A DNA stretch of 64,000 nt from an uncultured Lachnospiraceae bacterium (lineage in GTDB: Bacteria; Bacillota; Clostridia; Lachnospirales; Lachnospiraceae): the NCBI GenBank assembly GCA_910578885.1, contig CAJTSH010000011.1, forward strand, positions 35,423 through 99,422, written 5' to 3'. A program made the translations under genes and the position numbers. The notes below the pieces were generated by a model. It was not told the origin of the DNA and did not search any database. It saw only the letters and a list, made by a program, of their open reading frames with translations. This document shows, one piece after another, positions 40,122 through 49,680 of the stretch (position 1 is its first letter; every line of letters begins with the position of its first letter).

Positions 40122-41587
40122 AAAGGTGGCTTCAGGCTGCGGCAGTAATTGCTGCAGCAGGAATATTGGCGGGAACCGCAGGCATTTCATGGTCCAACCG
40201 GCAAGAGAAAGCGCAGCAGGAGCAGGCATTAGAATATACGGAACTTAAGGTTTGTCTGATTGGAAATGCCCCAGATGATATAGATATGGTAATGGAGAAA
40301 TTTAACGAGTTGGCGGAGCGGGATTTGAATTGCACCGTACAAATTGAATGGGTTATATGGGGAGATTTTTCCACGAAATACCCGATGCTGCTATCAATCG
40401 GTGAAAATATTGATTTAATCTATGCGGCAAACTGGCTGGATTTCTATGAGAATGCACAGTGCGGTGCATTTGCTCCTCTGGAGGAACTTTTGGAAACCTA
40501 TGCGCCAAAGAGCTATGAGGCTCTGACCGATGCGGTCAGGGAACAGGCGACTGTGAACGGACATCTCTATGCACTTCCTGCGAATTATACGAATTATAAC
40601 GTCTTGGGAGCAATTGTCAGGGGAGATTTGATGGAGAAGTATCAAATAGAAGAAATAGACAGCTTTGAGGACTATCTGAATTTTTGTGACGTGATTACAG
40701 AAGAAGAGGGAATGGATCCAACGGGAATGTGTTCCATGAACACAGACATGATCAATCTGTATTTGATGGAAAAGGGGTATTATCCGGTAGATGGAAGCAC
40801 ACTGTGTCCGTATTGGATTAATTTGAAGGATAAAGAATATCATGTCTATTTCCAGTCGGAGTGTCCGGGGGCGGAGGATTATCTCCGAAGGGCAAAGGAA
40901 TGGTATGAGAAAGGATATTGGGCGTCAAATGTGCTTGCCAGTAAAGATGAGACTTTGTTAGATTCCGGTCTGGCAGCATCCAGAATCCACAATTATGATG
41001 CGTATCTGGGAGAATACGGTCTCCATCTAAATTGGAATCTGCAATACTATAATATGGTAAATCCCATTATCCGTCAGACCGCATTGCAGGATGCTATGGC
41101 GATTCCGGCGTCTTCCGGGAAAAAGGAGCGCGCTATGATGCTGCTAGAACGGCTTCGGAACGATGAAGAATACTATATGCTGCTCACATATGGAATAGAA
41201 GGCTACCACTATCAAAGGGAAGGCAGAAAAATAAAATTTTTAAACAATGATTATGGCAATGAGCCGGGAACATGGGGAATTCGGGAAGAAAAATATAAAT
41301 GCTGGAACAGTGTGCTGCCGGAGGAGGCAATCGCAATGAGAGAGGAGTTTGAGGAAAGTGCAGTCGATACGCTGCTTGTAAACTTTGATTTGGATCTAAG
41401 TGAGATTCAGACGGAATATGCAGCAATCAAAAAAGTGATGTTTGTTTATTATGATCCTTTGAAACTGGGATATATTGATTATGAGGAAGGGATGGATTCT
41501 TTAGAGCAGCAGTTAAAGGAGGCGGGAAATGAAGAGGTAAAACAGGAGATACAAAAACAGATAAAGGAGTTTCTGGAGCGTTCTTAG
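40118..41587 (+). CDS. Extracellular solute-binding protein, operon partner of the sensor kinase
   Basis: A 489-residue type 1 periplasmic-binding-like protein. Residues 1-25 are a hydrophobic signal or anchor (LQAAAVIAAAGILAGTAGIS) without a lipobox cysteine. ELKVCLIGNAPDDIDMVMEKFNEL begins the binding domain, and VNGHLYALPANYTNYNV is a typical ligand-cleft segment of sugar-binding proteins with a DUF3502-like C terminus. The start is a TTG at 40118 that overlaps the kinase. No ABC permease or ATPase is adjacent, so it may present ligand to the sensor kinase or work with permeases encoded elsewhere. Confidence 0.85.
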   Translation: MKRWLQAAAVIAAAGILAGTAGISWSNRQEKAQQEQALEYTELKVCLIGNAPDDIDMVMEKFNELAERDLNCTVQIEWVIWGDFSTKYPMLLSIGENIDLIYAANWLDFYENAQCGAFAPLEELLETYAPKSYEALTDAVREQATVNGHLYALPANYTNYNVLGAIVRGDLMEKYQIEEIDSFEDYLNFCDVITEEEGMDPTGMCSMNTDMINLYLMEKGYYPVDGSTLCPYWINLKDKEYHVYFQSECPGAEDYLRRAKEWYEKGYWASNVLASKDETLLDSGLAASRIHNYDAYLGEYGLHLNWNLQYYNMVNPIIRQTALQDAMAIPASSGKKERAMMLLERLRNDEEYYMLLTYGIEGYHYQREGRKIKFLNNDYGNEPGTWGIREEKYKCWNSVLPEEAIAMREEFEESAVDTLLVNFDLDLSEIQTEYAAIKKVMFVYYDPLKLGYIDYEEGMDSLEQQLKEAGNEEVKQEIQKQIKEFLERS

Positions 41588-41726
41588 ATTATAGATATCA
41601 AGTGGATGCAGTTTGTAAATATGAAAAATAATGCTATACAGTAAAAAAATATATATAACAAGTAAAGGCGCTCTTTGAATAATTTTTCACTATTTTTTGA
41701 TTTTAATTATCAGACAGGGAAGATTT

Positions 41727-41734
41727 GCCGATAT
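41727..41734 (+). promoter_or_regulatory. Possible sigma-D (flagellar) -10 before the chemoreceptor
   Basis: GCCGATAT matches the sigma-D/sigma-28 -10 exactly. The expected TAAA -35 is not found at 15 bases, only a T/A-rich stretch slightly further up. The position, 64 bases before a chemoreceptor gene, is suggestive. Confidence 0.4.
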
Positions 41735-41798
41735 ATACTTTAAAATATTGTCCGGAAAAATTTTTATAATGTTTTGAGCTTTGAGCGAATAGAAAGGG

Positions 41799-43514
41799 AT
41801 GGATATACAGATGAAATTCATAAGAAATTTAAAAATCAGATTAAAACTTTATATCCTCATAGGAATCGCGCTGCTTGGCATGCTGATTATCGGAGGTATG
41901 TCATTCTACCTCATGGGTGAGATGAACGAAATGACAAGTGACATTTCGACGAGCTGGCTTCCAAGTATTGATATAGCAAGGGAATTGAGCACTACCATTT
42001 CCAATATCCGTATGAATGAATTAGGGTATATTACCGCAAGTTCTGATGAAGCGGGAGAATCAAGCCTTCAGTACCTCCATGATGAATCAGGGAGTATGGA
42101 TACCCTCTTAGCTGAATATGGGGAATTAATTGACGAAGAAGAAAGAGATTTCTATGAAAATTCATTGAATCTCTGGGAGCAGTACAAGGAAGTCGATGAA
42201 GAAATGATGGCATTAACCAGACAGGGCCGCATAGAAGACGCCCGCGCGCTCTTAGACGGAGAAGCTGAAGAACTTTACATATCTTTAAACAATGCCTTTG
42301 AGGAGATTATCACTTACAATACACAAGGCAGTGACAAAGCGACAGAAGAAAGTTTTTATCTTTATGAAACAGCCACCTACCTTATGGGAGCAGTTATTAT
42401 TACTATAATCCTTGTGGGAGTATTCTTCTCTATTGTGATCATACGTCTGATCAAGAAGCCTATTTCTGAAATTGAGAAAGCCGCTATCAAAATGGCAGAG
42501 GGAGATTTGGATGTAGAGATTTCCTATACCTCTAAAGATGAACTGGGTGTTCTTGCTGCGCAGGTAGGCAGATTGATCCATAGGCTTCAGGTTATTATTG
42601 ATGATGAGAATAATTTCCTTGCTAAAATGGCTGAAGGAGATTTTACGGTGGATTCTATCTGTGAAGAAGAATATACAGGCGGCTTCCATCCGCTGCTGGT
42701 TTCTTTCCGCGGCATTGCAGGAAAGCTCAACGACACGATGCTGCAGATCAGCCAAAGCTCCTCTCAGGTTGCAGGTGGGGCAGAACAGGTATCTGATGGC
42801 GCTCAGGCCCTTGCTCAGGGAGCAACCGAGCAGGCAAGTTCCGTGCAGGAACTTGCTGCCACCATTAATGTAATCTCCGACAGAGTGAACCAGAATGCAG
42901 ACAATGCACGGCAGGCCAATGAAGCGGCAGGCTGTGTCAGCACGGAAATAAATGTGAGCAACGAAAAAATGCAGCAGATGATACAGGCAATGAGTGATAT
43001 CAGTAACTGCTCCACTGAGATCGGCAAAATCATTAAGACAATTGAAGATATTGCTTTCCAGACCAACATTCTTGCTCTTAACGCTGCGGTAGAAGCCGCT
43101 CGTGCAGGCACTGCGGGAAAAGGGTTTGCCGTAGTAGCCGATGAAGTCCGCAATCTGGCGAACAAAAGCGCAGAGGCCTCTGAGAACATCTCAGTTTTGA
43201 TTGAAAATTCATTAAAGGTAGTAGAAAACGGAACTCAGATCGCTGACGATACAGCTCAGTCTTTGGTTCAGGCAGTAAATGCCGTAAATGAAATGACAGG
43301 TATTATCGGACAGATTTCAGAGGCCAGTAGAGATCAGGCTGCTTCTATCTCTCAGATCACTACGGGAATTGACCAGATTTCCAGTGTTGTACAGACAAAT
43401 TCGGCAACTGCGGAAGAAAGTGCGGCTGCAAGCGAAGAACTGTCCAGTCAGTCACAGCTTATGAAGGGGCTTGTAGGAAGGTTTAAGTTAAAGAATAGTC
43501 TTTCAAAATGGTAA
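41799..43514 (+). CDS. Methyl-accepting chemotaxis protein
   Basis: Transmembrane chemoreceptor of 571 residues. TM1 at about 14-37, a four-helix-bundle-type ligand domain, TM2 at about 188-212, then HAMP (KKPISEIEKAAIKMAEGDLDVEI). The signalling hairpin tip is FQTNILALNAAVEAARAGTAGKGFAVVADEVRNLA at about 420-450. Potential methylation segments rich in Ala/Glu/Gln/Ser flank it. The start could be the ATG at 41799 or at 41811; neither has a well-spaced ribosome binding site. No che or flagellar genes are near. The ligand is unknown. Confidence 0.95.
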   Translation: MDIQMKFIRNLKIRLKLYILIGIALLGMLIIGGMSFYLMGEMNEMTSDISTSWLPSIDIARELSTTISNIRMNELGYITASSDEAGESSLQYLHDESGSMDTLLAEYGELIDEEERDFYENSLNLWEQYKEVDEEMMALTRQGRIEDARALLDGEAEELYISLNNAFEEIITYNTQGSDKATEESFYLYETATYLMGAVIITIILVGVFFSIVIIRLIKKPISEIEKAAIKMAEGDLDVEISYTSKDELGVLAAQVGRLIHRLQVIIDDENNFLAKMAEGDFTVDSICEEEYTGGFHPLLVSFRGIAGKLNDTMLQISQSSSQVAGGAEQVSDGAQALAQGATEQASSVQELAATINVISDRVNQNADNARQANEAAGCVSTEINVSNEKMQQMIQAMSDISNCSTEIGKIIKTIEDIAFQTNILALNAAVEAARAGTAGKGFAVVADEVRNLANKSAEASENISVLIENSLKVVENGTQIADDTAQSLVQAVNAVNEMTGIIGQISEASRDQAASISQITTGIDQISSVVQTNSATAEESAAASEELSSQSQLMKGLVGRFKLKNSLSKW

Positions 43515-43666
43515 GCCAGTGTGCAGAAACATTTATAGAATTGAAAATATAGCCTTGTACCGGGAGCGATAACCCTGACATCCAAAGGCATCTTAATATA
43601 AAACAAAATTTCATTTATGATACTATTATAAGAGTAGTAATTAGGAAGCGTAAGGAGAATGAAAAG

Positions 43667-44809
43667 ATGTATGAACTATTGAAACAAGAGGGACGTGCCA
43701 AGAGGGGCGTTTTCCATACAGTGCACGGAGATATCCAGACGCCGGTGTTTATGAATGTCGGAACAGTCGCGGCAATTAAGGGAGCGGTATCCACGGAGGA
43801 TTTAGAGCAGATTAAGACGCAGGTAGAGTTATCTAATACCTATCATCTGCATGTAAGACCGGGTGATAAGCTGATAAAGGAATTGGGCGGACTGCATAAG
43901 TTCATGGTATGGCATAAGCCGATACTGACCGATTCGGGAGGATTTCAGGTATTTTCACTGGCAGGGCTGCGCAAGATTAAGGAAGAGGGCGTATATTTCC
44001 ATTCTCATGTAGACGGAGCCAAGATTTTCATGGGACCGGAGGAGAGTATGCAGATACAGTCAAATCTTGCCTCGACGATTGCAATGGCATTTGATGAGTG
44101 TCCCAGCAGCGTGGCAGAACGCTCTTATGTAGAAAATTCTGTGGCAAGGACTACACGTTGGCTGGAACGATGTAAGAAAGAGATGACCAGATTAAACGGT
44201 TTAGAAGATACCATCAACAAAAAGCAAATGCTTTTTGGCATCAATCAGGGAGCAATCTTTGCGGATATCCGAATAGACCACGCCAAGCGGATTTCTGAAT
44301 TGGAACTGGACGGATATGCAATCGGTGGACTTGCGGTAGGCGAAAGCCATGAGGAAATGTATTACATTATTGAAGAGACGGTTCCTCATCTGCCGGTCAA
44401 TAAACCGACCTATCTAATGGGAGTGGGAACTCCGGCAAATATTTTAGAGGCAGTAGAGCGGGGCGTAGACTTTTTTGATTGTGTATATCCGACCAGAAAC
44501 GGAAGACATGGACATCTGTATACCAATCAGGGGAAAATCAATCTGTTCAACCAGAAATACGAAAAAGACATGCGTCCGATCGAAGAAGGCTGCCAGTGTC
44601 CGACCTGCCGCCGTTACAGCAGGGCATATGTGAGGCATCTGCTAAAAGCTAAGGAAATGCTCGGAATGCGTCTTTGTGTGCTTCATAACCTGTATTTTTA
44701 TAATACAATGATGGAAGAAATCCGGGACGCTCTGGATGCAGGAAATTTTAAAACGTATAAAGCGGATAAGCTATATCGGATGGGACAGATTGAGCGTGAA
44801 AAGCAGTAA
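43667..44809 (+). CDS. tgt: tRNA-guanine(34) transglycosylase
   Basis: Exchanges guanine 34 for preQ1 in tRNAs with GUN anticodons, on the path to queuosine. Motifs: TDSGGFQVFSLA (general base Asp), FDECPS, GGLAVGES and the nucleophile region DCVYPTRNGRHG. The zinc site is CQCPTCRRYSRAYVRHLL with the later CVLHN histidine. It has 380 residues. yajC follows after 123 bases, the classical tgt-yajC order. No preQ1 riboswitch and no queA gene were seen here. Confidence 0.98.
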   Translation: MYELLKQEGRAKRGVFHTVHGDIQTPVFMNVGTVAAIKGAVSTEDLEQIKTQVELSNTYHLHVRPGDKLIKELGGLHKFMVWHKPILTDSGGFQVFSLAGLRKIKEEGVYFHSHVDGAKIFMGPEESMQIQSNLASTIAMAFDECPSSVAERSYVENSVARTTRWLERCKKEMTRLNGLEDTINKKQMLFGINQGAIFADIRIDHAKRISELELDGYAIGGLAVGESHEEMYYIIEETVPHLPVNKPTYLMGVGTPANILEAVERGVDFFDCVYPTRNGRHGHLYTNQGKINLFNQKYEKDMRPIEEGCQCPTCRRYSRAYVRHLLKAKEMLGMRLCVLHNLYFYNTMMEEIRDALDAGNFKTYKADKLYRMGQIEREKQ

Positions 44810-44932
44810 AAAAGTATAAAATTTCCATGAAATATAGGAAAAGGGCTTGTTAATTGCATTTCTTTTGTGTAAAATGGTCTCAATGCCTTGTCTGGGAAGA
44901 GACGGCAACGTTAAGTTTAGGAGGAAGACGGA

Positions 44933-45253
44933 ATGAATATTTTAGCAACAGAGGCAACACCGGCAAGTGCCATAGGCGGAATGCTGATACCATTGATTTT
45001 ACTGTTTGCATTTATGTACTTTTTTATGATTCGCCCACAGCAGAAGGAGACGAAGAAGAAAAACCAGATGTTATCAGAGCTGGCAATCGGCGATACCGTA
45101 TTAACCACGAGCGGCTTCTATGGTACGATTATTGATATTAACGAGGACACCTTGATCGTAGAATTCGGTAATAACAGAAACTGCCGTATCCCGATGCAGA
45201 GAGCAGCGGTTTCCGAAGTTGAGAAGCCGGAAGATGCGGCTGAGAGTAAATAG
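44933..45253 (+). CDS. yajC: Preprotein translocase subunit YajC
   Basis: Small single-pass membrane protein of the SecDF-YajC complex. One N-terminal TM (AIGGMLIPLILLFAFMYFFMI), then RPQQKETKKKNQMLSELAIGDTVLTTSGFYGTI, the family signature, and a beta-rich cytosolic domain. The length of 106 residues is normal. It usually precedes secD and secF; here a terminator and a MATE gene follow, so secDF must be elsewhere. AGGAGG lies upstream of the ATG. Confidence 0.95.
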   Translation: MNILATEATPASAIGGMLIPLILLFAFMYFFMIRPQQKETKKKNQMLSELAIGDTVLTTSGFYGTIIDINEDTLIVEFGNNRNCRIPMQRAAVSEVEKPEDAAESK

Positions 45254-45263
45254 TATAGGAATA

Positions 45264-45307
45264 AAAATGCCCTTTCGGAACAGCTATTGGTTCTTGAAGG
45301 GCATTTT
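45264..45307 (+). terminator. Terminator after yajC
   Basis: AAAATGCCCTT and AAGGGCATTTT form an 11-bp outer stem with additional inner pairing; T residues end the 3' arm. Confidence 0.85.
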
Positions 45308-45345
45308 AAAGTTTAGCATGCGTTACCAGAGAAGGAGAACATGAA

Positions 45346-46701
45346 ATGAAGCAAAACAATCTGACAGAGGGCAGTATATTAAAGACCCTGCTTTTCTTTG
45401 CAATCCCATTTCTCATTGCTAATATCTTACAGTCATTGTACGGAGCGGTGGATCTCTTCGTAATCGGAAAGTATTGCAATGCCGAAAGCGTAGCGGCGGT
45501 ATCCACGGGAACGCAGGTGACGCAGATCGTTACCAGTCTGATCACGGGCCTGACGCTTGGAAGTACCGTTTTGATCGGGCAGTACATGGGAAAAAAGGAG
45601 TATGAGAAGGTAAAGCAGATGATCGGAACTACCTTAACTGTATTTGCAATTACCGCAGTATGTCTGACAGTTCTCATGCTGATATTTGAAAAGCCGCTGC
45701 TGACGCTTTTACATACGCCTAAGGAATCGTTCCAACTTACCATGCAGTATGTGGCCATATGCACATTGGGAAATATCTTTATCTGCGGATATAATGCAAT
45801 CAGCGCAATTCTCCGAGGTTATGGGGATTCCACACGTCCAATGGTGTTTGTCGGCGTTGCCTGTGCCGTCAATATCGCGCTGGACTTTTTGTTTGTAAAA
45901 TTCTGCGGCATGGGTGTGAGCGGAACTGCGCTTGCAACAATTATTTCACAGGCTGTCAGCATGATAGCATCCATTGTCTATTTGAAAAAGAAGCAGTTTA
46001 TATTTGACTTTCGGCTTTCCGGATTTAAACCGGTAGGGAAGCTGGTGAAAGAGCTTGCGGCTGTCGGAATTCCGATTTCATTTCAGGAGGCGGCAGTTCG
46101 GATTTCATTTCTCTATCTGATGACCGTTATGAATGAATGCGGCGTATACGCTGCCGCAGTGGTCGGAATCAGCAGTAAATATGATGTGTTCGCAATGCTT
46201 TCGGCAACCTCTATGGCAAACGCACTGGCGGCGCTGACAGCACAGAATATCGGGGCGGGAAAGCCGGGGAGGGCATGGAAATCCCTGTGGTATGGTCTGA
46301 CATTTGCACTTGTAATTTCAGGATTGTTCTGGGTTTGGGCTCAGTGGAATCCTCAGTCGATGATCGGCGTGTTTTCAGACGATAGAAACGTGATTGAAGC
46401 AGGCGTTCCGTTTTTTAGATCCTGCAGCTATGATTATATTCTGGTAACGCTTGTATTCTGCTTAAACGGTTATTTGAACGGCAGGCAGAAAACAGTGTGG
46501 ACGATGGTAAGCTGTACTGCCAGCGCATTGCTCCTTCGGATTCCGATGGTATACTTTTTCGGAAAATATTATGCAAATCATCTGGGAATATTAGGTAAAA
46601 TTGCGCCTATCGTCTCCGGCATCATGGCATGTTACACATTGATTTTTGTGTTATATGAGGGTTATCGAAACGGAATGAGGGAGGCGTTTTCAAAAAAGTG
46701 A
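45346..46701 (+). CDS. MATE family efflux transporter
   Basis: Multidrug and toxin extrusion type cation-coupled exporter with about 12 membrane helices in 451 residues. The first helix pair reads LKTLLFFAIPFLIANILQSLYGAVDLFVIGKY, the MATE hallmark, and the second repeat begins LVKELAAVGIPISFQEAAVR. Both halves are complete. GAGAAGGAGAAC precedes the ATG. It lies behind the yajC terminator and is probably monocistronic. Substrates cannot be predicted. Confidence 0.95.
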   Translation: MKQNNLTEGSILKTLLFFAIPFLIANILQSLYGAVDLFVIGKYCNAESVAAVSTGTQVTQIVTSLITGLTLGSTVLIGQYMGKKEYEKVKQMIGTTLTVFAITAVCLTVLMLIFEKPLLTLLHTPKESFQLTMQYVAICTLGNIFICGYNAISAILRGYGDSTRPMVFVGVACAVNIALDFLFVKFCGMGVSGTALATIISQAVSMIASIVYLKKKQFIFDFRLSGFKPVGKLVKELAAVGIPISFQEAAVRISFLYLMTVMNECGVYAAAVVGISSKYDVFAMLSATSMANALAALTAQNIGAGKPGRAWKSLWYGLTFALVISGLFWVWAQWNPQSMIGVFSDDRNVIEAGVPFFRSCSYDYILVTLVFCLNGYLNGRQKTVWTMVSCTASALLLRIPMVYFFGKYYANHLGILGKIAPIVSGIMACYTLIFVLYEGYRNGMREAFSKK

Positions 46702-46735
46702 GGTTTTGAAAACGAAAGTAAAATGTCACATTTAG

Positions 46736-46764
46736 TTGAAATCTTCGGATAAATGTTTTATAGT
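46736..46764 (+). promoter_or_regulatory. Promoter of the leuB-ilvD-ilvB operon
   Basis: TTGAAA (46736-46741), 17 bases, TATAGT (46759-46764). The palindrome at 46780 falls near the start of the predicted transcript. No T-box leader was recognised. Confidence 0.7.
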
Positions 46765-46779
46765 AGAAGGAAAATGGAA

Positions 46780-46809
46780 GTAACAGTTCAGATTTGTCTG
46801 AACTGTTAC
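46780..46809. repeat. Dispersed palindrome GTAACAGTTCAG (copy 2)
   Basis: GTAACAGTTCAG and CTGAACTGTTAC are perfect 12-bp arms with a 6-base loop. It lies 15 bases after the -10 of the leuB promoter and 32 bases before the leuB start. Confidence 0.9.
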
Positions 46810-46841
46810 AAATGGAATTAATATATGGAGGAAAAGACATC

Positions 46842-47942
46842 ATGAAATATCATGTAGGCGTGATTTCCGGTGACGGAATTGGTCCGGAAATTGTAAATGA
46901 AGCAAAAAAAGTATTAAATGCGGTCGGAACCAAATTTGACCATGATTTTGAATATGAAGAGATTTTGATGGGAGGCTGTTCCATTGATGCGACGGGCGTT
47001 CCGCTTACAGACGAGGCAATCGGGCAGGCAAAAGCAGCAGACGCCGTACTGATGGGTTCCATCGGAGGCAATACCAGCACATCGCCCTGGTATAAGCTTG
47101 AACCGTCCTTAAGACCGGAGGCAGGCTTGCTAAAGCTTCGCAAATCCCTGAATTTATTTGCCAACCTTCGTCCGGCTTACTTATATGAGGACTTAAAGGA
47201 AGCGTGCCCTTTGCGGGATGAGATTATCGGAGACGGTTTTGATATGGTGATTATGCGTGAACTGACCGGAGGCCTGTATTTCGGAGAAAGAGAGACGAAG
47301 GAAGTAAACGGCGTGATGACGGCTACCGATACGCTGACCTACAGTGAAGAGGAAATCCGCAGAATCGCGGTAAAAGGTTTTGATATTGCAATGAAGCGCC
47401 GCAAAAAAGTGACCAGTGTAGACAAGGCAAATGTACTGGATTCTTCCAGACTTTGGAGAAAGGTTGTCGAAGATGTGGCTAAGGATTATCCGGAGGTTAC
47501 ATATGAGCATATGTTAGTGGATAATTGTGCGATGCAGTTGGTGAAGAATCCGGCGCAGTTCGACGTCATTTTGACCGAGAATATGTTTGGAGATATTTTA
47601 TCCGACGAGGCAAGTATGGTGACCGGCTCCATTGGAATGTTATCTTCCGCCAGCATGAACGACACAAAGTCGGGTCTGTATGAGCCGAGCCACGGTTCCG
47701 CACCGGATATTGCCGGACAGGATATTGCGAACCCGATTGCAACAATTTTAAGTGCGGCGATGATGCTGCGCTACTCCTTTGATTTAGATAAAGAAGCAGA
47801 TGCGGTTGAGGCGGCAGTAAGGCAGGTGTTAAAAGACGGATACCGTACCGTAGATATCATGCCGCAGGAGGATGAGAAGAAGCCTTATTTTACTCAGGTA
47901 GGATGCTCGGAAATGGGTGATTTGATCGCAGGGCGTGTGTAA
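46842..47942 (+). CDS. leuB: 3-isopropylmalate dehydrogenase
   Basis: NAD-dependent oxidative decarboxylase of leucine synthesis. Signature regions: VISGDGIGPEIVNEAKKVL at the start, LLKLRKSLNLFANLRPA, MRELTGGLYFGERE and NMFGDILSDEASMVTGSIGMLSSAS. The start is the ATG at 46842 with GGAGG nine bases upstream; a longer frame from 46794 runs through the palindrome and is rejected. The product has 366 residues. ilvD follows after 30 bases. leuA, leuC and leuD are not in this window. Confidence 0.97.
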   Translation: MKYHVGVISGDGIGPEIVNEAKKVLNAVGTKFDHDFEYEEILMGGCSIDATGVPLTDEAIGQAKAADAVLMGSIGGNTSTSPWYKLEPSLRPEAGLLKLRKSLNLFANLRPAYLYEDLKEACPLRDEIIGDGFDMVIMRELTGGLYFGERETKEVNGVMTATDTLTYSEEEIRRIAVKGFDIAMKRRKKVTSVDKANVLDSSRLWRKVVEDVAKDYPEVTYEHMLVDNCAMQLVKNPAQFDVILTENMFGDILSDEASMVTGSIGMLSSASMNDTKSGLYEPSHGSAPDIAGQDIANPIATILSAAMMLRYSFDLDKEADAVEAAVRQVLKDGYRTVDIMPQEDEKKPYFTQVGCSEMGDLIAGRV

Positions 47943-47972
47943 CATAGATGAAATTCAGAAAGGAAAAATACT

Positions 47973-49646
47973 ATGAAAAGTGAAAATGTAAAATGCGGAA
48001 TGCAGCAGGCGCCGCACAGAAGCCTTTTTAATGCACTGGGCTTTACAGAAGAAGAAATGAAAAAGCCGATGGTCGGTATCGTAAGCTCCTATAATGAGAT
48101 CGTACCGGGGCATATGAACCTTGATAAAATCGTGAACGCTGTTAAGCTGGGCGTAGCGGAAGCCGGCGGCGTTCCGGTAGTATTTCCGGCAATCGCAGTC
48201 TGCGACGGAATCGCTATGGGGCATATCGGAATGAAATATTCCCTTGTGACAAGGGATTTGATCGCGGATTCCACCGAGTGTATGGCATTAGCGCATCAGT
48301 TTGATGCACTTGTCATGGTGCCGAACTGTGATAAGAACGTACCGGGACTTTTGATGGCGGCAGCCAGAATCAATGTGCCTACAGTATTCGTATCCGGCGG
48401 TCCGATGCTTGCCGGTCACGTAAAGGGACATAAGACCAGTCTTTCTTCTATGTTCGAAGCGGTTGGTTCCTATGCGGCAGGTACGATGTCAGAAGAGGAT
48501 GTAAGAGAATATGAGCAGAAGGCTTGTCCGACCTGCGGTTCCTGCTCCGGTATGTATACGGCGAATTCCATGAACTGTCTGACAGAAGTGCTCGGAATGG
48601 GACTTGGCGGCAACGGCACGATTCCGGCAGTATATTCTGAGAGAATCCGTCTTGCAAAGCGTGCGGGAATGGCTGTCATGGAGCTGTACAACAAGAATAT
48701 ACGTCCAAGAGACATTATGACAAAGGATGCAATCTTAAATGCACTGACCGTAGATATGGCGCTGGGCTGTTCCACGAACAGTATGCTGCATCTTCCGGCA
48801 ATCGCGCATGAGGTCGGATTTGATTTCGATATAACGTTTGCAAATGAAATCAGTGAGAAAACGCCGAATCTCTGTCATCTGGCTCCGGCTGGTCCTACCT
48901 ATATGGAAGATTTGAACGAGGCAGGCGGCGTATATGCAGTAATGAAGGAATTGGATGATGCTGGTCTGCTGCATACCGATTGCATGACAGTAACCGGGAA
49001 GACAGTTGCAGAGAACATCAAAAATGCCGTGAACAAGAATCCGGAAGTCATCAGACCTCTTGACAATCCATACAGTGCAACGGGCGGTCTTGCCGTACTT
49101 AGCGGAAACCTTGCTCCGAACGGAAGCGTGGTAAAACGTTCTGCCGTTGTTCCTGAAATGATGGTACACGAGGGACCGGCAAGAGTCTTTGACTGTGAAG
49201 AGGATGCGATTGCAGCTATCAAAGGCGGAAAGATTGTAGCCGGCGATGTCGTTGTAATCCGTTATGAAGGACCAAAAGGCGGTCCAGGTATGCGGGAGAT
49301 GTTAAATCCTACCTCTGCCATCGCAGGAATGGGACTGGGCTCTTCTGTAGCGTTGATTACGGACGGACGTTTCTCAGGCGCAAGCCGCGGGGCGTCTATT
49401 GGGCATGTATCGCCGGAAGCGGCGGTAGGAGGATCGATTGCTCTGGTAGAAGAAGGAGATACCATTAAGATTGATATCCCGAATATGAAACTGGAATTGG
49501 CTGTATCGGAAGAAGAGCTGGCAGAGCGCGCCGCAAAATGGCAGCCGAGAGAGCCGAAGGTGACAACCGGATATCTGGCAAGGTATGCGGAAATGGTTAC
49601 ATCCGGAAACCGCGGGGCAATTTTAGAGATGCCAAAGTCAAAATAA
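47973..49646 (+). CDS. ilvD: Dihydroxy-acid dehydratase
   Basis: Fe-S enzyme for the third common step of isoleucine and valine synthesis, also feeding leucine. Cluster cysteines are in VPNCDKNVPG and CPTCGSCSGMYTANSMNC; the active-site end reads ALITDGRFSGASRGASIGHVSPEAA. Complete at 557 residues. It sits between leuB and ilvB with short gaps and AGAAAGGAAA before the ATG. Confidence 0.98.
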   Translation: MKSENVKCGMQQAPHRSLFNALGFTEEEMKKPMVGIVSSYNEIVPGHMNLDKIVNAVKLGVAEAGGVPVVFPAIAVCDGIAMGHIGMKYSLVTRDLIADSTECMALAHQFDALVMVPNCDKNVPGLLMAAARINVPTVFVSGGPMLAGHVKGHKTSLSSMFEAVGSYAAGTMSEEDVREYEQKACPTCGSCSGMYTANSMNCLTEVLGMGLGGNGTIPAVYSERIRLAKRAGMAVMELYNKNIRPRDIMTKDAILNALTVDMALGCSTNSMLHLPAIAHEVGFDFDITFANEISEKTPNLCHLAPAGPTYMEDLNEAGGVYAVMKELDDAGLLHTDCMTVTGKTVAENIKNAVNKNPEVIRPLDNPYSATGGLAVLSGNLAPNGSVVKRSAVVPEMMVHEGPARVFDCEEDAIAAIKGGKIVAGDVVVIRYEGPKGGPGMREMLNPTSAIAGMGLGSSVALITDGRFSGASRGASIGHVSPEAAVGGSIALVEEGDTIKIDIPNMKLELAVSEEELAERAAKWQPREPKVTTGYLARYAEMVTSGNRGAILEMPKSK

Positions 49647-49680
49647 GATTTCATAAGGGATTAGAAAGTGAGGATTTATC

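Noticed and set aside
43515..43666. PreQ1 riboswitch before tgt
   Set aside because: No H-type pseudoknot pattern or terminator could be recognised in the gap.
46702..46841. T-box leader before leuB
   Set aside because: No T-box consensus or specifier stem is visible and the leader is too short; only the palindrome is present.
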